Shown here one piece after another: positions 40,291-52,302 of a DNA stretch of 64,000 nucleotides. Under the pieces are notes generated by a model. That model saw only the letters and a list, made by a program, of their open reading frames with translations, searched no databases and was not told the origin of the DNA. Made by a program: the position numbers and the translations under genes. This DNA is from Arachnopeziza araneosa (Eukaryota > Ascomycota > Leotiomycetes > Helotiales > Arachnopezizaceae), in NCBI GenBank assembly GCA_003988855.1, contig QYAI01000119.1, positions 1 through 64,000 of the forward strand, given 5' to 3'. Position 1 is the stretch's first letter; each line of letters starts with the position of its first letter.

Positions 40291-42258
40291 ATGTTTGTGT
40301 TCAGTCTTTTACTAGGCATCGCCTCTGCGAGCATCTCTCTACGAGCAAGGAGCAGCATTGAAAGCAGACAAGCAACTACGTATGCTGCCCACACAATTGA
40401 TACGCCGGTATGATAGATACTCGAGTTTAGAGAAAGTTCTAACCGAGATAGATTGACCATTTCCCGCAGTCTGATAAGTATAAGCCACATGTCAACGGGA
40501 CTTTCAAACAGAGATACTTTTTTGATGCCTCTTATTATAAGCCTGGTGGACCAGTTTATCTCTACATTTCTGGAGAAGTTCCTGCAGAGTATCGACTCTC
40601 AAATCTCCAGACTGGGAGTGAGTCTCGACACCAGTTTTTAGGTACACGCGAATTGATGATTTGTAGTCATTCAAATTTTGATGCAAGCAACCAATGGACT
40701 GGGAGTTGTTTTGGAGAATCGATATTATGGAGACAGCTATCCTTTCAGTAATAGTTCAACGGACAATTTACGATACCTGACCAACGAACAGAGTATGTTG
40801 GACCAATGGCCCTCTGGATGATCTAACTCAATGCAGCCATCGCCGACAATGCTTATTTCGCTCAGCATGCAACATTCCCAGGCATAAATGCCTCTCTTAC
40901 GGCTCCCGGGACACCATGGGTGCTTTATGGGGGAAGTTTAGCTGGCGGCGAAACAGCTTTCTCTATCAAAAGTCATGGAGATATTCTCTACGGAGGAATT
41001 GCTGCTAGTGCGCCGTCACACGCTGTGCTCGGATACCCTGAATGGTGAGTGCAACCTGAAAGAATGAGGTCCGATTAACCATCCGCTAAACCACATTAGG
41101 TACGCTCCCATTCAAAAATACGCCCCATCGGACTGTGTAGCAAGCATCAATGGGATCATTGAGAAGATCGACGCTCTTGTAGCAACAGGAAATGCTGCTG
41201 CAATCACACAGCTGAAAAGCATCTTTGGTCTGGAGAATTTAGTGGATATTAGAGACTTTGCAATGACCATCGCATTTCCTCGTATGTTCCACCCCGAATT
41301 CCAAGTCGCGAGCTAATACAGAGGAGTGGGAGGACCGATGGATTATCCCACATCAACATGGCAGGAGCTCCTTTGGGATCCAAAAAGAAGCCCACCAGAC
41401 TTTTTTAACTTCTGTTCAAATGTCACCAACATTAATGCACCTACTTCTGTCACTACTGTAGATCATGTACTGTCCAACTACACAGGTGGACAGCCTTGGA
41501 CGAACCTCGGAAACTATGCAAATTATTTCAAGAAGAACATTTTAACATTGTGCCCCAGTGGTGAAGTTAATAGTGTCGACTGCTTTGGAACTCAAGATGC
41601 GTCTTACTGGGCAGATATCTCTAACTCTGGTGGCCGCTCATACCTCTATACAGGTGATTAGCTACACTCCTCTGGCTGTTCTTGCTGACGTGGTAGTTTG
41701 CACTGAACTTGGCGCTTATCAAGTTGCTCCCACTTCTTATCCGTCTCTAGTAATGAATGTATTACAAGTCAACTACACGTAAGTTTCACAGGTTGATTTT
41801 AGATCTTATTGCTAATACATGTTAGCCAACAATGGTGTAACTGGGCGTTCCCACCAGGAACACATTCTTCTATTCCACCCACTCCAGATCTATCACAATT
41901 CAACCAATTTGGCGGGTTCAATATATCTGCTGATCGACTCGCTTTCATTGATGGTGGCAAGTGTTATCTCTCCTCCTTCAGAGCTAGACTGATTATTTAA
42001 TGCTCAGATGTCGATCCATGGCTAGATCTCTGCTACCATTCCAATTTCGCTCCGGCAAGAGTGTCTTCCGATCTTCATCCTTCGTACCTTATCGCGGGCT
42101 CAGGTCATCACTGGGACAGCTACGGTATCTTAGATGTCAACGCAGAGCCATTATTCATTCAGCAGGCGCATCTCTGGGAGATCCGCACGGTACAGGCATG
42201 GCTGAAGGGGTTTAAGCAATGGAAGCGAAGCAAGTCGGATCAGAGCGATGGCAAGTAG
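40291..42258 (+). CDS. Secreted serine peptidase, family S28
   Basis: Nine exons: 40291-40407, 40452-40617, 40667-40792, 40837-41044, 41100-41281, 41324-41653, 41697-41778, 41826-41956 and 42008-42258, giving 530 residues. A signal peptide (MFVFSLLLGIASASI) is followed by the S28 fold: QRYFFDASYY, GPVYLYISGE, ENRYYGDSYPF, the nucleophile elbow GGSLAGG (Ser), EQW-type TCTELGAYQ, QQWCNWAFP, DVDPW (Asp) and GSGHHWDSYG (His). Family members are lysosomal or secreted prolyl carboxypeptidase-like enzymes; fungal ones work at acid pH on Pro-containing peptides. The last intron seems to start with GC (see findings). Extracellular protein breakdown is the likely role. Confidence 0.92.
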
Positions 42259-42831
42259 ACACAATATGAAATCGGTCGGTTCCGGAGTTGTGAAGTGGAA
42301 TGTGGTTTGAATAGTGGTAGATATACTGTCGTCGCCTTCCCTATTCAATGCCCATCCCCCGCAACGAAGCAGGATCTCCAGAGTGAAGATACCAAATTCC
42401 GGTAGTATTGTCCCGCTTACTTCAATCCTTGTCCCTATCCGGCAGATAACAGAATCAGACCAAGCTTTTTGGGCAGGTGCTAGCGTCATCACCGGTCGAA
42501 TCGCGACGGCGCCTCCAACATGTGCCCCTGCAACGTCATTCTCGCGATCCGGTTGGTCAGTGCGACATTGAGGATCATCTACAGAATGCTGTTCTTGCTT
42601 AGTACTTGGTTTGGCGTTTCACTTCCAACCTAACTGGTACCTGTATCTGCCCTAGGTGGTGTGCAGCAGTATGCAGCGGGAACCATGGAAACGCGTAGGA
42701 CCTTCCTTTCGCAACATAGCTTGAGGAAGATCGATCCGATCCTGGGAATATACTTTAAGCTTAATATAAAGACACTTCTGAAGCCTCGCTTTGTTTACCA
42801 TCATTCCCAGTTCACTCTTTCCATTGACAAT
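42259..42831. other. Promoter region of the RNase T2 gene
   Basis: An AATATAAAG box near 42768 precedes the start codon at 42832 by about 65 bp. No gene seen. Confidence 0.5.
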
Positions 42832-43652
42832 ATGTTCTCAATCACCGCTGCCGCCGCTGCTTTTGCAGCTATTCTGCCTGTCGCAATTGCTGGGACTCAC
42901 AAGACGTGCAGCAACAGCGCTGGCCAACTCTCCTGCAAAGGCACATCGACCAATACTTGCTGTCTAAACTCCCCTGGGGGTCTCTTTCAGCAGGTCCAGT
43001 TTTGGGATACCGATCCAGTTACCGGCCCATCCACTTCCTGGACAATCCACGGTCTCTGGCCCAACAACTGCGATGGTACATATAGTGAAAGCTGCGACTC
43101 ATCCCGCGCCTATACGGACATTACCACGCTTCTTAAGAATGCTGGCCAGACTTCCGTCTTGGACTATATGCAAACCTACTGGGTTTCCGATTCCGAGAGC
43201 AACGAGGCGTTCTGGGAGCATGAGTGGTCGACACATGGCACATGTATCTCGACCCTGGAGCCATCTTGTTACACCAGCTACACCAAAGGCGAGGAGGCTG
43301 TAGATTTCTTTGTAAAGGTCGTGTCTTTGTTCAAGGCGCTCCCTACATATACCGTAAATATTCATTCTTATTGACCCTTCAATTCCATGCTGAAGGCAAG
43401 TCATAGTGGCTCAAAAACGCCGGCATCACTCCCTCGTCCTCAAAGACCTACAAGCTATCAGCCATCAACGCAGCCTTGGAAGCAGCATTCGGCGCACCAG
43501 TCATTCTTCTCTGTGATGATACCAATGTTATTTATGAGATCTACTATGGTTACAATGTTGAGGGTTCATTGACAAATGGTACCTTTGTCCCAACTGTGGA
43601 TACTGGTTCAAAGACCAACTGCCCAGCTACTGTCAAATATCCCCCTAAATAG
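42832..43652 (+). CDS. Secreted RNase T2
   Basis: Two exons, 42832-43353 and 43407-43652, encoding 255 residues. Signal peptide residues 1-20. Both active-site blocks are intact: WTIHGLWPNNCDG (His73) and EHEWSTHGTC (His130, Glu131, His135). Many cysteines are placed as in fungal RNase T2 (CSNS, CKGTSTNTCC, CDGTYSESC, CPATVKY). The intron starts GTAAAT and ends at TCATAG, after which WLKNAGITPS resumes the domain. The family cuts single-stranded RNA via 2',3'-cyclic phosphates without strong base specificity. No carbohydrate-binding tail. Likely extracellular or vacuolar. Confidence 0.95.
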
Positions 43653-43917
43653 GTCAGTCTCTTTTGGATTCTATATAATTGTTAGTCTCGACTGACTAGT
43701 TCGTTGGATAGATGGGGTCCACATTTGGAGGCAGCCAAGATTAGTCGCATGCTTGGATTCACAGAAGTTTGTTATTTACCAGAATCTGACTGATTTGCTT
43801 GTACTGTCTCCGTTGGGTAGGGAACTTCGCTTCTTGACAAAGAGCCTGGCTCTCATTTAAAAAACAATTATTTCCCAGAGACTTTCTCACTGCGTAAAAA
43901 TCGTTCTGTGATAATGA
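43653..43917. other. Convergent 3' region
   Basis: Nothing seen besides the gene ends. Confidence 0.5.
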
Positions 43918-44646
43918 CTACCAAGCTCCGTCCACCTCCGCAACTTCAGTGTACCATATGAGCAAGTTTCGCCCTTCAAAATTTGGCATATTCAATTCCG
44001 ACTCCCCCAACGGCCTCACCGATGAACTCTCTGTTAGCTTTCTTTCAATTCCCCCCATCTCTCGAGCACGGATTAACCGTTCAAATATAGAGTTGAGAGT
44101 CTTGATGTATGCGTCTCGGATTGCCACCATTACTCTGAGACGGTTCTGATCATCGGCTCCCGCGTTGTTGAAAGCTTCCAAAACATTATCGTTTAACTCC
44201 GACCTCCATTCCAGCTCCAAAGCTTGGATGCATGTACTGCGCTGTTGCATTCTTTGCCACAACTTTTCCTTGATAGGGCGGAAACCATTCGCTGGACCTG
44301 ACACGGAATCCTGAGATACAAGTTCCAGCCAAGTGTTAGCACCGGCATATGAATATTGGAGATAGCGCGCGAGGTCTGAATTTTGCTTCTCCAGCCTCGA
44401 AACGGCTGATGACTGGCCTGTAATCGAAGGCTTTGGTATTTCAGCGTCTTTCTGGATGAGTCTGATCCCCCACCAAACAGCAAGCTTGTCATTGGGAATG
44501 TGGACTAGCCCAGGAACACCAGCCTTGATCTTTGTACAGTAATGATCAAACCCCAGACCATGATCGTGCTGCATCTGACTGTGATATTGCTGTAATCCGT
44601 CTCTGAGTCGGGCGTTGATAGGGTGGCTCTGCGCATATTGTGCCAT
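43918..44646 (-). CDS. Hypothetical 242-residue helical protein
   Basis: A single exon of 242 residues. No signal peptide or membrane helix. The composition is normal for a soluble, mostly helical protein with a long acidic/basic middle (NDNVLEAFNNAGADDQNRLR, AIRDAYIKTLNSIFERLIRA). Trp-rich spots (LAVWWGIRL, NLLIWYTEV) flank it. I do not recognise the family and see no catalytic motif. A frame this long with even composition argues for a real gene. It converges with RNase T2, with no obvious functional link. Confidence 0.6.
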   Translation of the reverse strand: MAQYAQSHPINARLRDGLQQYHSQMQHDHGLGFDHYCTKIKAGVPGLVHIPNDKLAVWWGIRLIQKDAEIPKPSITGQSSAVSRLEKQNSDLARYLQYSYAGANTWLELVSQDSVSGPANGFRPIKEKLWQRMQQRSTCIQALELEWRSELNDNVLEAFNNAGADDQNRLRVMVAIRDAYIKTLNSIFERLIRAREMGGIERKLTESSSVRPLGESELNMPNFEGRNLLIWYTEVAEVDGAW

Positions 44647-45405
44647 TGAGCCTTTCTATTGTCCAAGCAGTATAGACCATGTTACCACGCGGAGCTTAAT
44701 GATGCACCTCATACAAATAATCTGGCTAAGAATCTGGTTTTCAGAGTAAGATGTTTTCTTTGGATTACGCCGAATTGGACGAGGAGGTGGCTGGTGAAAT
44801 GGAATCAATTGTGGAAGGAGCCAGTGGCAGTCCCAGTCTCGAACACTATAGCGCTCTGCGAAGAGAACATCACATTTCCAAGTTCATTTACGTTGCTCAA
44901 ATTACAAATGGCAGACTTTACTGTAGAGTCTTTACATCGACAAGCTCTTTTCATTTCTCAGTGACGTCTTTGAAATTAGACATTTGGATTCTTTACTGTT
45001 CCATTTCTTCGCCGATATAACGCTGCGGGATCTTGACACGAAAACACACTTAACTAGTTCATTTTTCACATTTCTCCATCTCAGAGATTAAATGACGTTT
45101 TATATTATTCCTGTGAGTCACTGAGCAAACCTTTTTGCGTTCCACGATAGTCTTAGGACTAGAGTATAGGTAAAAATGTCCACGCCTGGCTAGTCATTTG
45201 AAGCCGCTTCAACTTAGTCAAACCATCTAAGGGAGTGAGAGAATATAAGATGCATCCCCTCTGCCTCTTGCTCTTGAATTCCTTCTCCCAGTCAAGCACT
45301 CAAGATCCAGCAACAGCATCGACATTCGCTACGATATAAACTCCAACAACGCCAACTCAAAGTTCAAAGCCTCACCAATAACACAATCCAACTTCTTTCG
45401 ACAAC
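44647..45405. other. Promoter region of the Ser-rich protein
   Basis: A GAATATAAGATG box near 45243 and a long CT/CA-rich leader (45250-45400) suggest a strong start for the gene at 45406. The overlapping frames at 44659-45020 have no clear support. Confidence 0.5.
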
Positions 45406-46035
45406 ATGTCTTCTCCCGAGTATCTGGCTCCCCGTAACCGCACCACCCGGGCTCAGCGAGTGTTAACCCTCCCATCAGTGCGGTACCAGCTGCACCACAA
45501 CGACTACGAAAATCCCAGGATCAGCCCGGACGACCACAGCACCGAGACTTCTGATGCCAGCAGAGGGAATAGTAGGGATTCAAAGCCCGCCACCGACTCG
45601 GAAAGCAACACCAGTCCAGAACCTAGCCGGATCACCAAGAAGAGCACGGGCTTGAAGTCTCGCAACTCATCGAACCGCACCAAGTCGACTCCCCTTGCAA
45701 ACAACAGAAGGAACTCAGAGCCCAGCACATCTTCCAGCAGCAGAGGAGCTCCACAATCCAGCACCACGGGCAGCAGAGGAACCTCAAAACCCAGCACCAC
45801 CACGGGCAGCAAATCGAGTGCCAGCACGCCACTCACCAGTACCAAACAGCCCACACCCTCACAGAGCGACCGCTACCGCGTGTCCAAACCCCAGGGGCCG
45901 GTGTGCCTCCGCACCGCGTTCCAGCAGCGCATCGCCGACAAGATGGCCCAGCTGCTGCCGCGCGCCCCCTGCGGGTGCCGGAACTGCAGGGCGTGGAGGG
46001 AGGCGAGGGAGCCGCCGAGGAAGGCGTGGGAGTGA
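45406..46035 (+). CDS. Ser/Thr-rich, basic low-complexity protein
   Basis: A single exon of 209 residues. The N terminus (residues 1-40) has an RNRTTRAQRVLTLPSVRYQL segment. Residues 45-150 are disordered and Ser/Thr/Arg-rich, with repeats of the type SSTTGSRGTSKPSTTTGSK. A short C-terminal block (LRTAFQQRIADKMAQLLPRA, then CGCRNCRAW) is different in composition and has a CxCxxC cluster. No signal peptide. Not recognised. The TATA-like promoter and CT-rich leader support expression. Another frame in the same DNA is also open, an effect of the repeats. Confidence 0.55.
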   Translation: MSSPEYLAPRNRTTRAQRVLTLPSVRYQLHHNDYENPRISPDDHSTETSDASRGNSRDSKPATDSESNTSPEPSRITKKSTGLKSRNSSNRTKSTPLANNRRNSEPSTSSSSRGAPQSSTTGSRGTSKPSTTTGSKSSASTPLTSTKQPTPSQSDRYRVSKPQGPVCLRTAFQQRIADKMAQLLPRAPCGCRNCRAWREAREPPRKAWE

Positions 46036-46708
46036 GGAATGAGTCGGGATGGAGCAGGAAGGGAATTTGTAGATAGATTACCTGTGTTGGGAAACAAACC
46101 GGGCCTGGTGGTGTAGAGAATAGGAAAAGGAGTTGGATTTTCACGCCAGTATTGTGATTGAATAGTGTCTTTCTTTCTCAAAGTCGAACCTCACTTGAAA
46201 TTCTTAAACCTCTCTCTCCCTCTCTCTCTCTCCCTCTCTCTCCCTCCCTCTCTCTCTCTCTCTCCCTCTCTCTCTCTCCCCCCCTCTCTCTCTCTCCCCC
46301 TCTCTCTCTCTCCCACCCCCAAAACCCCTCACTCAAAACAATTCCTCATCGCCATCTCCCTGATGTCATTGCAAACAAAATTTCATAGGCGAGCCACCAA
46401 GCCCATGCACCATCTCGTCCGTGATGCGTCCCGGTGATGATAGCGCGGGAGCGGCGTTGGCTCTTCCGCGATTAGTCGAGTGTGTCATCTTAGCAGAGGG
46501 AGAATGAGGGTTGAAATCTTGGAGACGGATTCGCTTAGTGCAGTGGAGGCGTGAAGGAGGGACGACGCTACTAGTTCGCAGCGGTTGCTGCTTGGGTTTA
46601 GGTAAGTTCCAAAAATGTCAGAGTCACAGCAAGTTCACGATTACTATCAAGTCCATATTTTATCTCAGTAAAAATTATCATTATCATTGAATCATCTCCG
46701 TAAACATT
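46036..46708. other. Convergent 3' region with a long CT microsatellite
   Basis: The (TC)n tract at 46204-46317 dominates; no gene seen. Confidence 0.6.
46204..46317. repeat. (TC)n homopyrimidine microsatellite
   Basis: About 110 bp of CT dinucleotides with C-rich interruptions, all pyrimidine on the plus strand apart from a late ACC. Confidence 0.95.
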
Positions 46709-48411
46709 TTACAACCCAATCGTCCCATCGTAATCCTCCCCATTCGTGGGATTAGCAATCGTATAATTCCCAAAGCAAGCCTCGGCATAATTGGCCAGCT
46801 TGACACTCTGACTCTGACTTGAGATAAAACTACTCAGCGCACACAGCCCATCCACTCTGCCTGACGTAGCATTACCACACGCCCCGCCACGGATGGTGTT
46901 GAGCGGGATGATGCCATTATTGAGACGGATACGGATGAATTTATTTGTTGCGTTTGAGGAACTGTAGCCGTATTGTCCTGGAGTATAGGAAGTGCGGGTG
47001 TTACGCACAGGAGCCGGATTGGCGGAGGAGCACCCGATTGTCTCGGTTGTGAGGCGAGCTCCAAAGGGAGTGAGATTGGAGAGGATAAATTTGCGGTTGG
47101 GGTTGGGTGGGTATTGGGTCAAGGAAGGAGCGTCACGGAAGTAATCGACTGACATGGCGTTCAGAGTGGAGATGATAATGTCATCGTGGCTGAAGTCGGC
47201 GTAGATTCCCTGGTTCGTAGGGAAATCTGCCTGGTTGTTGTCGATTGTGTAGTTGATTGAAGAGCTCGAGGAGGTGATGAGAGTGTGATTGAGGCGGGCC
47301 AGGAGTTCAAGAACATATCCGATACCTTGGGCTCGACCTGTGGGATTGCCATAGGAGTAATCGTAGTAGTATTCCATGTCGAGGGTGTTCTCGAATCCAG
47401 CCCATTCATTTTCGGTGAAGAGTGTGCAGAAATCCGAGACCCCGATGTAGGCAATCTCATATGCGCAGAGGGACTGCATAGCGTACGTATCGTTCACATT
47501 GAATGTGAATCCAGCAGGCGCGTAAGCTTGGAGCCTTGCTGTTGCTGCACCGAGATATATCGGTAGATATTTGAAGAGATCGAGATCACCAAGATATCCG
47601 ATTACAGCATCATTATCGTTGAGGCAGCTGTCATAAGATGCGAGAGTGTTGTTCTCGGTTCCTCCTTCAGGAATAACGACGACGTTGAATGGTTTGGTAG
47701 CATTGGTGAGTGTCGGGTTTGGAGCGGTCTGGAATGACGTGCCAAAGAAACCAAGTGCCCAATTGATTTGGGAATTGTAGATTCTGGACTGGCTTGTTGT
47801 TCTCAGTACAATGGGAGCACGAGCAGTCCCATTCGGAAAGCTGGCATTGTAGGCAACTTGACCAACGGTAGCATTATAGATGGTTCGGCCATAGCTGGGA
47901 AAGATTAGAAAGTGTTCAGGGAGCTTGATGAGTTGGCACGAACCGATTCCAGAATTGAACGCCAGCTGCAACCTCAGTGGCGGCTCCAATGCCCGTGAGC
48001 AAGCCGGTATCTGGGAATTGAATATGGTAAGTGTTCAGGAAAGTGAGTGGCCCTGTGAAAGTGCCATTCTTGAGGGAAGTAAAGTTGGTCAGCTTGGTAG
48101 CAAACTGAATATCGTTTCCGCCATCGTCATCTCCGCTGGTGGGAAATCGTTGGGCATGACGATGTAGGACTTGGGCGGATTCCTAGACATCTGTGAGCTC
48201 GGAACAAAGCAGACAGGAAAGGGGAGCTTACGACTTGACACCCATCTGGGAGACCGGTATATGCAACGCCAAAGTAGTTCTCGGCGTTGTCATGGTATGG
48301 AGTGACTTGGCCAAAATACTTTTGGATTTGGGTGATGTCGGTGAGGAGATCATCTTGAGCCTGAACAGCAAGAGCAGAAACAAGGACTACGAGTTTGAGG
48401 GACCGCATCAT
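46709..48411 (-). CDS. Secreted histidine acid phosphatase (phytase-like)
   Basis: Three exons: 48232-48411, 47944-48182 and 46709-47894, encoding 534 residues. A signal peptide (residues 1-18) precedes the mature enzyme. The catalytic motif is RHAQRFP (nucleophile His69) in place of the textbook RHGxRxP. The proton donor motif HD is His376-Asp377 in ADFSHDDIII. Many N-glycosylation sites (NATV, NASF, NGTA, NHTL) and paired cysteines fit a secreted glycoprotein. The family hydrolyses phosphomonoesters, including phytate. Intron 1 ends at GTCTAG, after which the catalytic block begins; using the earlier CACAG acceptor gives a frameshift. Confidence 0.93.
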
Positions 48412-49594
48412 GTTCGACTATGCACTGACTCTGATATCTTCTGAAAAAAAGTAGAAGTGTGGAGGGAGGAGAGAAGCTTCCCAGCAGCTTACATGGGAGC
48501 TCTGCGGTATTTAATTGATCCATCCTGCAAGGCTAGCTACGGATTTTGGTACCTACATGACATCGTCAGGGGAAAATGGGGATGGGAGTATGCTAGAGTG
48601 AGAAGAATTTGGGTGCAGTGGGGATGGATGGATGGATGGAATTGCTGGGTTAGGAAGCTGCTTGGCAGGAAGTGGTCCGCTACTGTCCTGCGTACATTTT
48701 TACACTCTGCAGGCTAATCAGATCGTCCTTCTTAGCCGTCGAGAAGGATGGGCACGAGCAAATCAGCAGCCCTCCAGCGACGGGGAGCCGTCTTCATAGG
48801 TGAGCGATGCTGATGCACTGCATGACGTTGCGCCCGTTGTGCACCCACGTGCACTGTGAGATTGGCAGGGGCAGCACCTTCAGAGAGACTTTAGTTCAGC
48901 CTCTCCCGCAGTGATTCACCCCCCTAAGATGGGCAACATCAGAGAGCGGATCTGATAAGCACGGGGTGGGAGAAGCTGCATTGCTTGGTTCCGAGCAGAC
49001 TGGGAGAGGCGCCACGACAGCCCACTAGTCATGAGTCTTCCGATGATGCGTCATTTAGACCTTCGTTGCGCTTTCGGAATTCGGTATCAAGGCAAACCAA
49101 ACGTCTTTCTGATGCCGGGCATTCCAAATATGGACAATAAGGCGCCCGCTCTTCTCCCATTCGAGAGTGATCAACCTGACATGGAGCCTTCTGGAGAGCC
49201 TACGAGAAAAGGATTCTCCAAGCTTCGAATCCTAAATGACTTTGTTTCGCGCATGGGAACTATACTACTGGGAAATTCTAGCTCAAAGCGTTGGACTGGT
49301 TCAAATAGGAATTGTAGTTTGAATGTCAGTGCAAATCAGCCGTGACTTCACGCTTCAACGTTGGGAGTACTGAGGGGCTGTGGAGCCACCGTAGGAAAGA
49401 ACTAGGAACTAAATATATAAGTGGCGGTGTCAAGATCGTTTGATCTCAACACCAAATGTTCAAAGATTTCATTCAGAGTCACGCCTTAAGCGGTTTAAGC
49501 TTCAATAAATATCGCTCCAAAGAACGTGGTTTCGGGTCCGATGAGCTCCCCTTGACTTCCGCGCTGCAAACCCAATCATTAGGTCAGCCTTGAG
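48412..49594. other. Spacer between acid phosphatase and aminolevulinate synthase genes
   Basis: The frame at 49031-49345 lacks support. No other feature. Confidence 0.55.
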
Positions 49595-51452
49595 TTAAGC
49601 AGCCGCAGAGAGAGCTCTGGCCGTGGATTTAGTCTCTCGCTCGAGCAAAGCTTCCGCGACGCCAATTGGCCCTGCACCGGACTTGATCTCCTGTACTGCC
49701 TCACTCACCCCGAGCTGGCGGTCAGTCCACAAAGGCTCAGGCTCGACGCAATCTTGCTCGCCTACACCAATGAATCCCCCTTGCTTCGCCCATTCGCTAG
49801 TGCGCTTGATGCCAAGAGCGTTCCAAACGGAGTCAAGAGCTTCGACGAGATGTTCGCGGAATTCGCGGACATGGCCTGGCGTAGGAGTGATGCGGAGGCG
49901 TTCTTGGCCTACTGGGACAGTGGGGTAATTGATTGACTGGACATATATTCCATGAGTGTCGAGAAGCATATCTGATGCTTGTTTGGCAAGTTCGGCATTT
50001 CCGACAAGCAAGGGGATGATATGGGAAGGATTTGGAATCACAGGAATATCTCGTGCATTCAGAGAGTCTTTTACGGCACGTGTATGAAGCTGCTGCAGAC
50101 GCCGGTCGCCTTGATATTCCATCTGGTATTCAATTGCTGTCTTCGCACCTGCCATTGTGGCTGGAGGGAGTGAAGTGGTGAAAATGAAGCCAGGCGCAAG
50201 GGAACGAATCGTATCAACCATCTTTGTGGAGCCGGCGATATATCCACCAACGCAACCATAAGCTTTGCCAAGCGTACCGGTAATGATATCAATGCGATCC
50301 ATGATGGAGCCTCTTGGTCGTCCAGCGAGATGGGCGTCATAGTCAAGATGTTCCGCAACGCCTGCACCATGTGGTCCGTACATGCCGACTGCGTGGACTT
50401 CATCCAAAAAGGTGATGGCTCCATACTTGTCAGCTAAGTCGCATATACCTTCAATGGGTCCAATCGAGCCGCACATGGAGTAGACAGATTCGAAAGCAAT
50501 GATCTTGGGGACATGGGAAGGGAGGGAAGCGAGTTTGGCTTCAAGATCTGCTAGGTCATTGTGTTTGAAAACCAGCTTCTTGGCACCGGAGTGACGGATA
50601 CCTTGAATCATTGAAGCGTGATTGAGGGAATCGGAAAGAATTACACAATCGGGAAGTTTGCTTCCGAGTGTCGCGAGCGTGGCATCGTTGGCTACGTAGC
50701 AGGAGGTAAAAACCAATGCAGCGTCTTTGGCATGAAGTTTTGCGATTGTGGCTTCCAGTTGAACCGCGTGCTGATTGTGGCCTGAAATGTTCCTGGTCCC
50801 TCCCGCGCCAGCTCCATACTCGTCCAATGTATCATGCATCGTTTCCAAGACTTGTGGGTTTCTACCCATGCCGAGATAATCATTTGAGCACCAGACTGTA
50901 ACTCGCTCGTTCTTGTTCGACATGTGGGCGCGAGGGAATTCTTTCGCAAGTCGGTTGATATTATTGAAGTAGCGGTACGATTTGTCTTTGTGTTTTTTGT
51001 CGAGTTCGGCATTGTAGAATCCCTCGTAATCAAAATTTGGTTGCTCGGCCTGTGGGGTAGGCTTGACGTGGTGGGCAGGAACTGCAGTGGTTAGTAGAGC
51101 TAAAAATGGGACCATTGAACATACTCTTGCCACGATTAAACAAAGAGTTTTCCACAGCAGCTTCATGGTGTTGAGTGGTGTGGAGTTTGGCCCTGCCTAC
51201 TTTTCCAGAGAGGGATCGTGCCCCTCCAAGTGCGGCGGCTGGACCAAGACCAAGCCTTCCACCCCTCGCCGTCTGAATGGCGAGGGCCTTTCCCATGACG
51301 GGGCAGCGACGAGCAATGGTCTGCAGATTGGACATGCTACCACCGCCTGGAGAGGCCTGACGAACGGTGGTTGAGAGGGAGCGCAAAGTGGCGGGGGAGG
51401 TTTTCTTCAAGAATGGACACATGGACTTGGACTGGCGAAGGACGGCGTCCAT
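49595..51452 (-). CDS. HEM1: 5-aminolevulinate synthase, mitochondrial
   Basis: Two exons, 51125-51452 and 49595-51081, encoding 604 residues. I chose the ATG giving [10 protein letters not shown], as in other fungal enzymes; an ATG 45 nt upstream is in frame. The presequence carries two heme-regulatory CP motifs (Cys12-Pro13 in MCPFLKK and Cys50-Pro51 in RRCPVMG), through which heme limits import or activity. The PLP domain is complete: [42 protein letters not shown] and TGTLGKAYG with the Schiff-base Lys near residue 382. It condenses glycine and succinyl-CoA, the first step of heme synthesis. The intron donor is A|GTATGT. Confidence 0.97.
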
Positions 51453-52302
51453 GATGGCGGTAGTTGAGGATTCGATTTGGGTTGTTGTTTCTGGCACCAG
51501 TGAACTGATGTCAATTGTTGTTGTTGTTGTTGAAGGAGGAAGAGGAGTGCGGATCTAGGTGTTCGCGGGGAGTGGTAGAATATGGGGTTCAGTGCGAATC
51601 CATCGGCAATTTTCGTCACTGTCCTTCCGACGTCCCGTCAATGGGATAATCAGCTACATTGGCCTCTCGATTGGTCAATTGTGGACAAGACACATGTCAC
51701 CTTTCTTCTTTGGCTCTCGGATGCTGATTTACCCTTTGCATTGATTCGACGTACCGTTTACCCCACATTCGAACTCTTCAGGAAAACGCCTGATAGCCTT
51801 CTCCTCTTTAGAGACACGCCTCGATAGCTTCAAGAGACACCACGCAGGAGATCGAAAGAGTAAGTCGCTCCCTTCTTCAAATCTTGTCAGTCTGCCAGTT
51901 TGCCACTACCAGTCTGTCACAGTATCTCCACGTCTCGGTGCTGATTCGGTATCGCTTGGGTTGCCGATGATCTGCAGCTCGCTGCATGCATGCAGGCGTC
52001 GGGAAAGCAACAGGAGGCGTATTTCTCCGCGGCCGCACCACCACTGGTACCTCAAGCCCGTTTGCTGCTCCTTCACCGACTTCAACAGGCTTAGGAGCAG
52101 CTGCTAAAATGCTGACGAGACGTGGGTGTGCCACATGCTAACGCAGCTACAGCCTTGGCGTATTCGCCTCGATATCCCAAACCCTCCGTATCAAAACACC
52201 ATTACGTATCTGCGAAGCACTCATATCGTATCGTCGTGCTCCTCTAGCAATCCTTAAACGGCGTCAATAAGCGCCACCTCTGCACACGACCAGTTCGCAG
52301 CA
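51453..52302. other. Divergent region between HEM1 and the F-box locus
   Basis: A short GTT run (about 51515-51533) lies in the HEM1 leader. The minus-strand frame at 51877-52134 has no domain signal. No gene seen. Confidence 0.5.

Noticed and set aside
44659..45020. Plus-strand frames of 101 and 89 codons
   Set aside because: Two overlapping frames, no domain, no fitting splice sites; kept only as intergenic.
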